The notes under the pieces: model-generated
Told to the model about the DNA's origin: nothing
The model's input: the letters and a program-made list of their open reading frames with translations, nothing else
Databases searched by the model: none
Program-made: the position numbers and the translations under genes
From: G963666945 sp963666945
Lineage (GTDB): Bacteria; Bacteroidota; Bacteroidia; Bacteroidales; Marinifilaceae
Direction: 5' to 3'
DNA: 64,000 nucleotides
NCBI GenBank assembly: GCA_963666945.2
Contig: CAXXRT010000026.1
Location: forward strand, 1 to 64,000
Part shown: positions 10,553 to 18,574 of the stretch, in pieces
Layout of the letters: every line of letters begins with the position of its first letter
How positions within the stretch are numbered: the stretch's first letter is position 1

Positions 10553-11107
10553 CTAGAACGACATTAAAAGTGAAAGAATATTCTTTAATCTCTCCCTCAT
10601 ATAATTATTTGCATTGTTTTTATGCTTCTTTACAGTATTTACAGAGATATTCAATTCTTCAGCAATTTCCTCATGTTTAAATCCGTTAAGGCTCATTCGG
10701 TAGACCTCTTTACATGAAGGGGACAATTCCTCAAAAACAGTAAGTAATAAATGGAATACTTCGGTCTCAAGAATATTGTCTAGAAAGAATTCTTGAGTAT
10801 CTTCATCTAAAACCCTTTGAGAATGTTTTTGTTTAACGACAGAATGCCTGATAATATTAAGACACTGATTCTTAACTGTTTTATATAAAAAAGACTTCAG
10901 GGTATTTTCTATATTAAAAATATTCCTTTGTTCCCAAAGTTTTACAAACGCATCCTGCACAACATCATCAATAGAAATACCATCCTCCAGGTATTTATAC
11001 GCAAAATGTCTTAACGACGGAGCATACTTATCGTAGATATACCTAAAGGCATATTCTTTACCTTTAGAAAAGTCTCTTATTATATTGTTGTCGTTCTGTC
11101 TGTTCAA
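10553..11107 (-). CDS. ECF-family RNA polymerase sigma factor
   Basis: Sigma factor of 184 residues. Region 2 spans about residues 20-90 (FRYIYDKYAPSLRHFAYKYL, then DDVVQDAFVKLWEQR for core and -10 contacts). Region 4 spans about 115-175, with the helix-turn-helix HEEIAEELNISVNTVKKH. It is first in a sigma-FecR-SusC-SusD series and most likely transcribes that locus when released by FecR. A TAnnTTTG element lies 22 bases upstream of the start, so its own expression probably depends on the primary sigma factor. Confidence 0.93.
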   Translation of the reverse strand: MNRQNDNNIIRDFSKGKEYAFRYIYDKYAPSLRHFAYKYLEDGISIDDVVQDAFVKLWEQRNIFNIENTLKSFLYKTVKNQCLNIIRHSVVKQKHSQRVLDEDTQEFFLDNILETEVFHLLLTVFEELSPSCKEVYRMSLNGFKHEEIAEELNISVNTVKKHKNNANNYMRERLKNILSLLMSF

Positions 11108-11129
11108 GTTTTACTGATTTCGATGCATA

Positions 11130-11137
11130 CAAAGTTA
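11130..11137 (-). promoter_or_regulatory. TAnnTTTG promoter element for the ECF sigma gene
   Basis: The minus strand reads TAACTTTG, an exact match to the Bacteroidota -7 element, placing the likely transcript start about 18 bases before the sigma factor ATG. No clear -33 TTG was found. Confidence 0.5.
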
Positions 11138-11157
11138 ATAAAACTTTTTTCATATCA

Positions 11158-13005
11158 TTATTTATCTATCCAGTCGCCATTAAGTTTTATAAGAGCTATT
11201 AATTCATCGAGTGCATTTTCCTCTGGAATATTTTTTTTGACAACTTGTCTTCCTTTATACAGAGTAACCTTACCTTTAGCGGCTCCAACATAGCCATAAT
11301 CCACGTCGCCCATTTCACCAGGACCATTAACTATACACCCCATAATTCCTATTTTCAGACACTTTAAATGGGCCAATTCATTTTTTACTCTTGCAACAGT
11401 TTTCTGAAGGTTGAAGAGAGTGCGACCACAACCAGGGCAGCTTATGAACTCAGTCTTCGTAATTCTGAAATGGGCAGCTTGAAGTATTGAATAAGAAAGT
11501 TTCTTAACTTCTTCCTCTTTTATTAATCCATTGGAATCTACCCATATACCACTACACAATTTGTCAAGGCATAGCGCGCCCATATCTACTGATGATTTTA
11601 TCGATATATCTTCGTAGTTGCTTTCACGGTACTCCGACTTTGCAATAACCGGAATATTAAATTCTGCACAAGAAACAGCAATATTTCTTGCATTAGACAG
11701 GCTATCTCTATTTACATAAATAATTGCAACAGCCTTTTCATCATTTTTAATTATATTAATTTCTTGCTCTGATTCCACTTCAATAAAATGAAACCTGGCA
11801 TCACTTTTTTCGATTCTAAACTCAGCATACTCATCGATAGTAAACAAAGGACAGGCATTTCTATTATACACATGGGCAACATCCCACATAACTCCGGGAA
11901 CAATTACATTTAGTTGTTTAGGCAGAGCAGATAATCCTGGTCCTAGGGCGTCTACGTAAATAAATTCAGAAGGTTGTTCTTTTTCTTCCCACTCTTCTTC
12001 TCCTATTTTCTTATAGCCTGAAAGTTCCGGGATATCAAAACCCGGAATATCATCGTGTGAAAAATCCACCACCACCACAGGATATTTGTAACCACTTAAG
12101 AAGCTTGCCCTTTTATCCAGATAATCGAATTTTTCTATATATTCAGATTTAGCCATTGAATAGTCAACCAGTTTTCTAGCAACCGGGATTTCATTTTCCG
12201 GTTCTTCTGTAAGTGAAACCCTAATTGTATCACCAATACCATCAGCAAGAAGAGCGCCCGTACCAATTGCCGATTTAATTCTTCCATCTTCGCCTTCGCC
12301 AGCCTCTGTAACCCCCAGGTGCAAAGGATAACACATATCTTCCTGATTCATAGCCTCAACAAGCAACCTAACAGCATTAACCATTACCACAGTATTACTG
12401 GATTTCAGGGATATTACCACATCATCAAAGGATTCTTGTTTACATACCCTTAAAAATTCCATAGTAGCCTCAACCATACCCTCCGGAGTATCACCATAAC
12501 GGCTCATTATTCTATCGGAGAGAGAACCCTGATTAGTACCAATCCTGACAGCAGTATTATTCTCCTTACATATTTTAAGAAAAGATGAAAACCTGGCATA
12601 CAAATCTTCAAGTTCGGCAGCATACTCCAAATCTGTATAATCAAGCTTTTCGAAGACAGCCCTTTTATCTATAAAATTACCAGGATTAATCCTCACCTTA
12701 TCGACGTAAAGAGCAGCAATCGCGGCAGCTTTGGGATTAAAATGGATATCTGCCACCAAAGGTTGCATATAACCCTTAGACAGCAATGACTCCTTTATAT
12801 TTTTAAGATTTTCAGCCTCCTTTATCCCCTGGGCGGTAACCCTCACCAATTCACCTCCGGCATCAATAATTTTGATTGCCTGTTCAACAGTTTTCTCCGT
12901 ATCAAGTGTATTTGTAGTAGTCATTGATTGAATTCTTACAGGATTATCTCCCCCCATTTTCAAACCTGATATATTTACAACTGAGCTGTGTCTTCTATCT
13001 GCCAT
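11158..13005 (-). CDS. ispG: 4-hydroxy-3-methylbut-2-enyl diphosphate synthase, long (Bacteroidota-type) form
   Basis: Makes HMBPP from MEcPP in the MEP isoprenoid pathway, using a 4Fe-4S cluster. The protein has 615 residues, much longer than the roughly 370 of E. coli IspG. The N-terminal TIM barrel (about 1-280; VNISGLKMGGDNPVRIQSMT, VRVTAQG, LVADIHFNP, RINPGN) and the C-terminal cluster domain (about 520-615; SCPGCGRTLFN, then GIMGCIVNGPGEMGDVDYG) are separated by an insert of about 240 residues, as in plants and Bacteroidota. The cluster ligands are the Cys of CPGC, the Cys of GIMGC and the Glu in GPGEM. It is a single gene, divergent from gldA. Confidence 0.97.
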   Translation of the reverse strand: MADRRHSSVVNISGLKMGGDNPVRIQSMTTTNTLDTEKTVEQAIKIIDAGGELVRVTAQGIKEAENLKNIKESLLSKGYMQPLVADIHFNPKAAAIAALYVDKVRINPGNFIDKRAVFEKLDYTDLEYAAELEDLYARFSSFLKICKENNTAVRIGTNQGSLSDRIMSRYGDTPEGMVEATMEFLRVCKQESFDDVVISLKSSNTVVMVNAVRLLVEAMNQEDMCYPLHLGVTEAGEGEDGRIKSAIGTGALLADGIGDTIRVSLTEEPENEIPVARKLVDYSMAKSEYIEKFDYLDKRASFLSGYKYPVVVVDFSHDDIPGFDIPELSGYKKIGEEEWEEKEQPSEFIYVDALGPGLSALPKQLNVIVPGVMWDVAHVYNRNACPLFTIDEYAEFRIEKSDARFHFIEVESEQEINIIKNDEKAVAIIYVNRDSLSNARNIAVSCAEFNIPVIAKSEYRESNYEDISIKSSVDMGALCLDKLCSGIWVDSNGLIKEEEVKKLSYSILQAAHFRITKTEFISCPGCGRTLFNLQKTVARVKNELAHLKCLKIGIMGCIVNGPGEMGDVDYGYVGAAKGKVTLYKGRQVVKKNIPEENALDELIALIKLNGDWIDK

Positions 13006-13083
13006 AACTAATTTTTTTTCAAAAGTAAATTATATACGGGAAAATAAAAAATAGATATAGTTATTGTTTGCACCTAATTTTAT

Positions 13084-13091
13084 TATTTTTG
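13084..13091 (+). promoter_or_regulatory. TAnnTTTG promoter element for gldA
   Basis: TATTTTTG lies 23 bases before the chosen ATG at 13115, an exact -7 match. TTTG at 13067-13070 is too close to be a normal -33 box. Confidence 0.5.
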
Positions 13092-13114
13092 TTAAAACTA
13101 AAACCCCTTCATTT

Positions 13115-14020
13115 ATGTCTATTGAGGTTAATAATTTAGTAAAATCGTATGGATCGCACAGGGCACTGAAAAATATAAGTTTCACTTTAAACCCAGGAGA
13201 GATAACCGGTTTTATTGGTCCAAACGGGGCAGGAAAGACAACCACTATGAAGATTATAACAGGCCTTCTTAAGCCTGACGAAGGTACTGTTAATGTATTG
13301 GGTAATAATGTTATTGAAAAGCCCCTTGAGACTAAGAAACATATAGGATATCTTGCTGAAAACAATCCACTTTACCAAGATATGTATGTAAGGGAATATC
13401 TTTCGTATGTTTCCAGAATATATTGTCCTTTCAGAGACACAAAAAAAAATGTAGATGATATAATTTCAAAAACAGGTCTCTCAAAAGAACAGAACAAAAA
13501 GATAGAGGCACTTTCCAAGGGATACAAACAAAGAGTAGGGCTGTCACAGGCACTTATTCACGACCCCGAGATACTTATACTTGACGAACCGACAACAGGG
13601 CTTGACCCAAATCAGTTAGGGGAAATAAGAAGTTTAATAAAGGAATTAGGTAAAAATAAAACAGTAATTCTTTCCACCCACATTATGCAAGAGGTAGAGG
13701 CCATTTGTGACAGAATAATAATAATAAACAACGGGGAAATCTCCGCAGACGAACAGACAGATAATCTTATAAAAAACACACACAAAGACACATTAGACAT
13801 CTCCGTTGAATTCACAGAAGAGATTGATATTTATTCCATTACTAAAATTGAAGGTATCAGAGAACTAAAGAAAATATCATCAACCCACTATATAGTAAGT
13901 TGCACAAAAGACATAAGAAAAGATATCTTCAGATTTGCAGTTGAAAATAATTATCAGCTAATTGAACTGAGACTTTTAGATAAAAATCTTGAATCTATCT
14001 TCAGAGAAATAACAAAATAG
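13115..14020 (+). CDS. gldA: GldA-type ABC transporter ATP-binding protein
   Basis: ATPase of 301 residues closely resembling GldA, the gliding-motility-associated ABC subunit. I start at ATG 13115 (MSIEVNNLVKSYG); the reading frame extends upstream, but the promoter element at 13084-13091 would lie inside a longer gene. It has Walker A GPNGAGKTTT (about 36-45), signature LSKGYKQRVGLSQAL, Walker B ILILDEPTTGLDPNQL, and the H-loop LSTHIMQEVEAICDR that is typical of GldA. The last 80 residues are the variable C-terminal domain. Its usual membrane partners GldF and GldG are not adjacent, so the complex, if any, is encoded elsewhere. It could instead be a general GldA-like exporter ATPase. Confidence 0.85.
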   Translation: MSIEVNNLVKSYGSHRALKNISFTLNPGEITGFIGPNGAGKTTTMKIITGLLKPDEGTVNVLGNNVIEKPLETKKHIGYLAENNPLYQDMYVREYLSYVSRIYCPFRDTKKNVDDIISKTGLSKEQNKKIEALSKGYKQRVGLSQALIHDPEILILDEPTTGLDPNQLGEIRSLIKELGKNKTVILSTHIMQEVEAICDRIIIINNGEISADEQTDNLIKNTHKDTLDISVEFTEEIDIYSITKIEGIRELKKISSTHYIVSCTKDIRKDIFRFAVENNYQLIELRLLDKNLESIFREITK

Positions 14021-14022
14021 AT

Positions 14023-14424
14023 CTATATATTATTAATATGATAATCCACTTCTATGACAAACTTCATCATTGTCATCAATAATTCCGATATATTATCCTT
14101 CTCGAACCTGGTAAATTTATCGTAATCGCTTCTCAAATTAACCTTATGCAGATGCCTAAGTATTTGACCGTATTCCTTATCCATATGGCCATTTTTAATA
14201 ATCTGATTATGAAACCAGCGAATCATCATATTCTGATTACCAGTAGGCTGGTTATATTTAAGACTAAGAGCTTCAACACTGGAAATTGCTCCATATAAAA
14301 TATACCTTGCTGCAGAATCCAATTTCCCGTGAGAAATCATAATATCTGCAACCTCCATTACTTCATAGGCCTGGTCCATCCTTTTAGAAATAAGGTTTAC
14401 CCTGAAAGTTTCGTCAAGTTGCAT
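14023..14424 (-). CDS. HEPN domain protein
   Basis: Small helical protein of 133 residues. The segments RMDQAYEVMEVADIMISHG, SAARYILYGAISSVEALSL, and LRSDYDKFTRFEKDNI match the HEPN/UPF0332 pattern. In HEPN toxins an RxxxxxH-type motif supplies RNase activity; I do not see a convincing one here, the Arg in LRSDYDKF being the usual non-catalytic family position. The start overlaps the end of the upstream nucleotidyltransferase-like gene by 28 bases, so the two are translationally coupled. It may be a toxin-antitoxin remnant or a nucleotide-binding regulator. Confidence 0.7.
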   Translation of the reverse strand: MQLDETFRVNLISKRMDQAYEVMEVADIMISHGKLDSAARYILYGAISSVEALSLKYNQPTGNQNMMIRWFHNQIIKNGHMDKEYGQILRHLHKVNLRSDYDKFTRFEKDNISELLMTMMKFVIEVDYHINNI

Positions 14425-14735
14425 AAGTGATATCCTTTTAATAATAAATTTTCGAAAATAGGTTGATCACACCGAATTGAGCCAAGTTCAGCCTCAGCCA
14501 TAAACACAGCATCGATAGACACATCGTATTCCAATTCAAGATCGTAAAGCATATCAGAGACAAATTTCTCGAATTCCCATCCTGAATCCATATCTAATAA
14601 TATCAATAGACTACAATCGCAATAAGAATTGACTATCTCAAGAGGTTTTGCCCATATAATGTCAATTACATTACGTTGATTCTGGGCAAACAAAGCCTGC
14701 TTTATTTTCGTAAGCATTATATCCAGTTTCTCCAT
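14397..14735 (-). CDS. Degenerate minimal nucleotidyltransferase-like protein (HEPN partner)
   Basis: Protein of 112 residues with the overall plan of MNT-type nucleotidyltransferases: an N-terminal helix, strand-turn VNSYCDCSLLILLDMD at about 35-50, a helix, then a strand DVSIDAVFMAEAEL and a C-terminal NLLLKGYHL. The catalytic GSxxxGxxxxxSDxD motif is not intact: GS is replaced by NS and only isolated Asp residues remain, so transferase activity is doubtful. It precedes and overlaps a HEPN gene, the classic MNT-HEPN order. Assignment rests on context and fold-level resemblance. Confidence 0.55.
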   Translation of the reverse strand: MEKLDIMLTKIKQALFAQNQRNVIDIIWAKPLEIVNSYCDCSLLILLDMDSGWEFEKFVSDMLYDLELEYDVSIDAVFMAEAELGSIRCDQPIFENLLLKGYHLCNLTKLSG

Positions 14736-14936
14736 AAAAAGAATGTTTAACCAAATAACAATCTGTACTAAGTTTTACTTGTTATAATATTATGGTTTAC
14801 TTGAAATTTTAGAGAAATGTTACATACTACTATAGACCAAAGCATTAATATGTGTTGATTCTAAATAAAGAAAATTAGTCACAAAAAAACATTAATTTTA
14901 TAGAGCAAAACAACCATAAAACTAAACTAACCAATA

Positions 14937-17216
14937 ATGAACAAAAAAGACGCATTACTTTACCATGCCGGCAAAAGGCCCGGTAAGATTGAAGTAGTCC
15001 CAACAAAACCCCACAGTACACAAAGAGACCTTGCTCTTGCATACTCGCCGGGAGTTGCTGAACCTTGTCTTGAAATAGAAAAAGACGAGAATAACGCATA
15101 TAAATACACCGCAAAGAAGAATCTTGTAGCAGTTATTTCAAACGGAACAGCAGTACTGGGACTAGGAAATATAGGAGCACTTGCAGGTAAACCTGTAATG
15201 GAAGGGAAAGGACTATTATTTAAGATTTTCGCAGATATTGACGTTTTCGATATTGAAGTAGATACTGAAGACATCGACAAATTTGTTGAGACAGTAAAAC
15301 TAATAGCTCCAACCTTTGGAGGGATTAACCTTGAGGACATAAAAGCCCCCGAGTGTTTTGAGATTGAAAGAAGATTAAAAGAAGAGCTAACTATCCCTGT
15401 CATGCATGACGACCAGCATGGAACGGCCATTATATCGTCAGCAGGATTAATAAATGCCCTGGAGATAGCAGGGAAAAAAATTGAAGATGTCAAAGTAGTC
15501 GTAAACGGAGCCGGTGCTTCCGCCCAGGCATGCACAAAACTATACATGACACTAGGCGTGCAGAAAGAAAATTTAGTAATGTGCGACAAAGAGGGAGTTA
15601 TCCATACAGACAGAAACGATCTTGACGAGACAAAGAAAGCATTCACAACATCCCGGGATGTCCACACGCTGGAAGAAGCAATAGCAGGCGCAGATGTCTT
15701 TCTCGGTCTTTCCGTTGCAGATGTCCTTACTGAAGATATGCTTAAATCCATGGCAAAGGATCCTATTGTATTCGCACTAGCCAACCCCAACCCGGAGATT
15801 CCTTACGAGAAGGCAATGGCAGCAAGAGAGGATATAATCTTTGCCACAGGTCGTTCGGATCATCCGAATCAGGTTAACAATGTATTAGGATTTCCTTTTA
15901 TCTTCCGCGGTGCGCTGGATGTAGGAGCAACAGCCATTAACGAAGAAATGAAGCTTGCCTGTGTAAAGGCTATAGCTGATTTAGCAAAAGAATCGGTTCC
16001 GGAAACAGTAAACGAAGCATACAATGAAAAGAATTTAAGCTTTGGAAAGAATTACATTATACCCAAACCTTTAGACCCAAGACTTATCTCAACAGTGTCT
16101 CCCGCCGTAGCAAAGGCAGCAATTGAGTCGGGAGTAGCACGTGAAAACATCACAGATTGGGCAGCATACTGTTACGAACTTGAGAACAGGCTTGGTCATG
16201 ACAATAAGCTAATGCGAATAATGACCAATAAAGCAAAAGCCTATCCCAAGAGACTTGTATTTGCAGAAGGGATAAACATAAAAGTACTAATGGCAGCACA
16301 GATAGTTGCCAATGAAGGCATCGCCTATCCAATACTTGTTGGAGACAAATCAGAAATAGAGGAGTTAATAAAAAGTTACAATCTAGATATTCCAGGAGTT
16401 GTAATTGTTGATCCTAATTCAAAGGAAGAAAAGGAAAGAAGAAAAAGATACTCCAGTCTTTACTACAACAAGATGCAAAGGAAAGGCGTTACAATGGAAG
16501 AGGCCAGGGAAAAGCTTCGCAAAAGAAACCACTTTGCTATGATGATGGTAGAGGCAGGCGATGCAGACGCTTTTCTTTCGGGAGTAAACAGTAAATACAG
16601 GGATATAATAGATATCGCTAAAAACATAATAGGCATAAGGGAATGCGCCAGCGTTATGGCAGGCATGCATGTAGCTATCACCAAAAAAGGTTCGTATTTC
16701 CTTGCAGACACGATAGTAAACAGGAATCCAAATGCAGAGACTCTTGTGAACACCACAGTAATGGCATATGAGGCAATAAAACGGTTCAATACCGAACCAG
16801 TTATGGTCATTCCATCCTACTCTAATTTTGGAGAAATCACAGATGGTAACCCTGCTGTTATTAACCAGGCGATCTCGATATTGCATAACAAATATCCTGA
16901 AATAATGATAGACGGAGAGATGCAATTCAGTGTTGCACTTGACAAAGATCTAAGGCAGAGCAAATTCCCTTTCTCAAAGATTGCAGACAAGGATGTAAAC
17001 ACAATTATATTCCCAAATCTTAGTGCCGGTCATATTTCCTTTAACATGCTGGAGAAACTCGGCGATGCAGAGCTAATAGGACCAATATTACTTGGGGCGG
17101 CCAAACCAATTCACATAGTACAAATGGGATGTAGCGTAAGGGATATTGTAAATATAGCAACAATAGCCGTTACAGATGCAAATCAGGAAAAAGAAGTAGA
17201 TATGTGTAAGATCTAA
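14937..17216 (+). CDS. maeB: NADP-dependent malic enzyme with C-terminal phosphotransacetylase-like domain
   Basis: Oxidative decarboxylation of malate to pyruvate, generating NADPH. The protein has 759 residues, the MaeB hybrid length. The malic enzyme domain covers about 1-410 (LAYSPGVAEPC, NGTAVLGLGNIGALAGKPVMEGK, MHDDQHGTAIISSAG, and the NAD(P)-binding VVVNGAGASAQAC). The C-terminal phosphate acetyltransferase-like domain covers about 425-759 and is usually a regulatory acetyl-CoA sensor. It stands alone with a strong terminator after it. No clear TAnnTTTG element was seen in the 200 bases upstream. Confidence 0.96.
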   Translation: MNKKDALLYHAGKRPGKIEVVPTKPHSTQRDLALAYSPGVAEPCLEIEKDENNAYKYTAKKNLVAVISNGTAVLGLGNIGALAGKPVMEGKGLLFKIFADIDVFDIEVDTEDIDKFVETVKLIAPTFGGINLEDIKAPECFEIERRLKEELTIPVMHDDQHGTAIISSAGLINALEIAGKKIEDVKVVVNGAGASAQACTKLYMTLGVQKENLVMCDKEGVIHTDRNDLDETKKAFTTSRDVHTLEEAIAGADVFLGLSVADVLTEDMLKSMAKDPIVFALANPNPEIPYEKAMAAREDIIFATGRSDHPNQVNNVLGFPFIFRGALDVGATAINEEMKLACVKAIADLAKESVPETVNEAYNEKNLSFGKNYIIPKPLDPRLISTVSPAVAKAAIESGVARENITDWAAYCYELENRLGHDNKLMRIMTNKAKAYPKRLVFAEGINIKVLMAAQIVANEGIAYPILVGDKSEIEELIKSYNLDIPGVVIVDPNSKEEKERRKRYSSLYYNKMQRKGVTMEEAREKLRKRNHFAMMMVEAGDADAFLSGVNSKYRDIIDIAKNIIGIRECASVMAGMHVAITKKGSYFLADTIVNRNPNAETLVNTTVMAYEAIKRFNTEPVMVIPSYSNFGEITDGNPAVINQAISILHNKYPEIMIDGEMQFSVALDKDLRQSKFPFSKIADKDVNTIIFPNLSAGHISFNMLEKLGDAELIGPILLGAAKPIHIVQMGCSVRDIVNIATIAVTDANQEKEVDMCKI

Positions 17217-17223
17217 TAATATT

Positions 17224-17258
17224 AAAAAGGATGTCAGAAATAAATTGACATCCTTTTT
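17224..17258. terminator. Bidirectional rho-independent terminator between maeB and rpiB
   Basis: Perfect 13-base inverted repeat (AAAAAGGATGTCA and its complement) with a 9-base loop, giving a U run on both strands. It serves convergent maeB and rpiB. Confidence 0.92.
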
Positions 17259-17326
17259 AATTATATCTTTTTCAGCTGAACTCTAAAATAAAAACACTAA
17301 AAAGTCCATAAAGACTGATTCCTTAG

Positions 17327-17764
17327 TTACTCACTAATGGCAATTTTATCAACTCTTTTCTGGTGACGGCCACCTTCAAATTCAGTGTTTAAGAACGCAT
17401 CAGCAATAGCCTGAGCATCTTGATAAGAAATAAATCTGGCAGGTATACCACAAACATTAGCATCGTTGTGCTGACGAGCAAGCACAGATATCTCAACACT
17501 CCAGCAAAGAGCACATCTTATACCCTGGTGTTTATTGGCAGTCATTGAAATGCCATTGCCACTTCCACATAAGGTAAAACCAAGATCGTACTCACCATTC
17601 TCAACAGCATAAGCTAAAGGATGAGCAGTATCGGGATAATCCATACTCTCATCGGAATAGGCACCAAAATCTTTTACTTCGTATCCTTTAGATCGAAAAT
17701 ATTCAACCAATCTTTCCTTATATTCAAATCCCGCATGATCACATGCTATAGCAATCTTCTTCAT
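17327..17764 (-). CDS. rpiB: Ribose-5-phosphate isomerase B
   Basis: Interconverts ribose 5-phosphate and ribulose 5-phosphate in the non-oxidative pentose phosphate pathway. It has 145 residues, standard for RpiB. The N-terminus IACDHAGFEYKERL carries the substrate-binding Asp-His, and LCGSGNGISMTANKHQGIRCAL carries the catalytic Cys in the CGSGNG loop. HNDANVCGIPARF is also family-typical. It is the last gene of a probable rprX-rprY-rpiB unit, 21 bases after the regulator gene, and ends at a bidirectional terminator. Confidence 0.96.
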   Translation of the reverse strand: MKKIAIACDHAGFEYKERLVEYFRSKGYEVKDFGAYSDESMDYPDTAHPLAYAVENGEYDLGFTLCGSGNGISMTANKHQGIRCALCWSVEISVLARQHNDANVCGIPARFISYQDAQAIADAFLNTEFEGGRHQKRVDKIAISE

Positions 17765-17785
17765 ACTTTCCCAATAATTATTTAT

Positions 17786-18475
17786 CTACATTATCAATTT
17801 ATATCCCTTACCATGTACATTAATTATTTCAATACCTTCCTCGACTTTAAGATGTTTACGCAGTTTTGTAATATAAACATCCATACTTCTGGCATTAAAA
17901 TAATTATCGTCTGACCAAATAGTCTTAAGAGCATAATTTCTTTCAAGAACCCTATTAGCATTAGTGCATAAAAGACGTAACAACTCCGACTCCTTTGTAG
18001 TCAGTTTTATAGTTTGATCGTTATGTATAAGCATTTGTTTTTTGGAATCGAAAGTTAGTTTACCCAGCTTAAAGATTTCTTGCTCAGCTTCCTGCTTACT
18101 GCCGACTGTTCTTCTCAACACTGCCTCAATTCTGACCAACAACTCTTCCATACTGAAAGGTTTAGTCATATAATCATCGGCACCCAGCTTAAATCCTTCA
18201 ATAACATCCTCTTTTAAAGATTTAGCCGTAAGGAAAATAATAGGAATCTCGGTATTTATTAAACGAATGTCCCTTGCCAGAGTAAAACCATCTTTTTTTG
18301 GCATCATAACATCGAATATGCAGATATCAAATTTCCCTTTTAAAAAAGCAGAATAGGCTTCTTCGCCATCTTCACACAAAGAAGTATCAAAGCCTTTAGC
18401 AGACAAATATTCTTTCAACAATAATCCAAGGTTTTTATCATCCTCGGCAAGTAATATTTTAACTTTTTCATCCAT
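17786..18475 (-). CDS. rprY: OmpR-family response regulator, RprY-like
   Basis: DNA-binding regulator of 229 residues, starting at the ATG at 18475 (MDEKVKILLAEDD) in preference to an upstream TTG. The receiver domain (about 1-120) has the acidic pair AEDD, the phospho-acceptor Asp in CIFDVMMPKKDG, the Thr in FLTAKS and the Lys in TKPFSMEE. The winged-helix domain (about 135-229) includes TTKESELLRLLCTNANRVLERN and DVYITKLRKHLK. Sequence features match RprY of Bacteroides. The sensor kinase gene is 100 bases upstream. The target genes are not evident here. Confidence 0.88.
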   Translation of the reverse strand: MDEKVKILLAEDDKNLGLLLKEYLSAKGFDTSLCEDGEEAYSAFLKGKFDICIFDVMMPKKDGFTLARDIRLINTEIPIIFLTAKSLKEDVIEGFKLGADDYMTKPFSMEELLVRIEAVLRRTVGSKQEAEQEIFKLGKLTFDSKKQMLIHNDQTIKLTTKESELLRLLCTNANRVLERNYALKTIWSDDNYFNARSMDVYITKLRKHLKVEEGIEIINVHGKGYKLIM

Positions 18476-18574
18476 AGCAGTCAAGAATTATAGCTTATTT
18501 TACAAAACTCAAATTTACAAACTTATTTTACAGTGCCAAAATTACTTACTAAAAACAATTTCGCAGGTAAAACA

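Noticed and set aside
14960..15790. Long minus-strand frame opposite maeB, and a similar one at 16419-16925
   Set aside because: Antisense shadows of the maeB reading frame; Ser/Phe-rich translations typical of such shadows.
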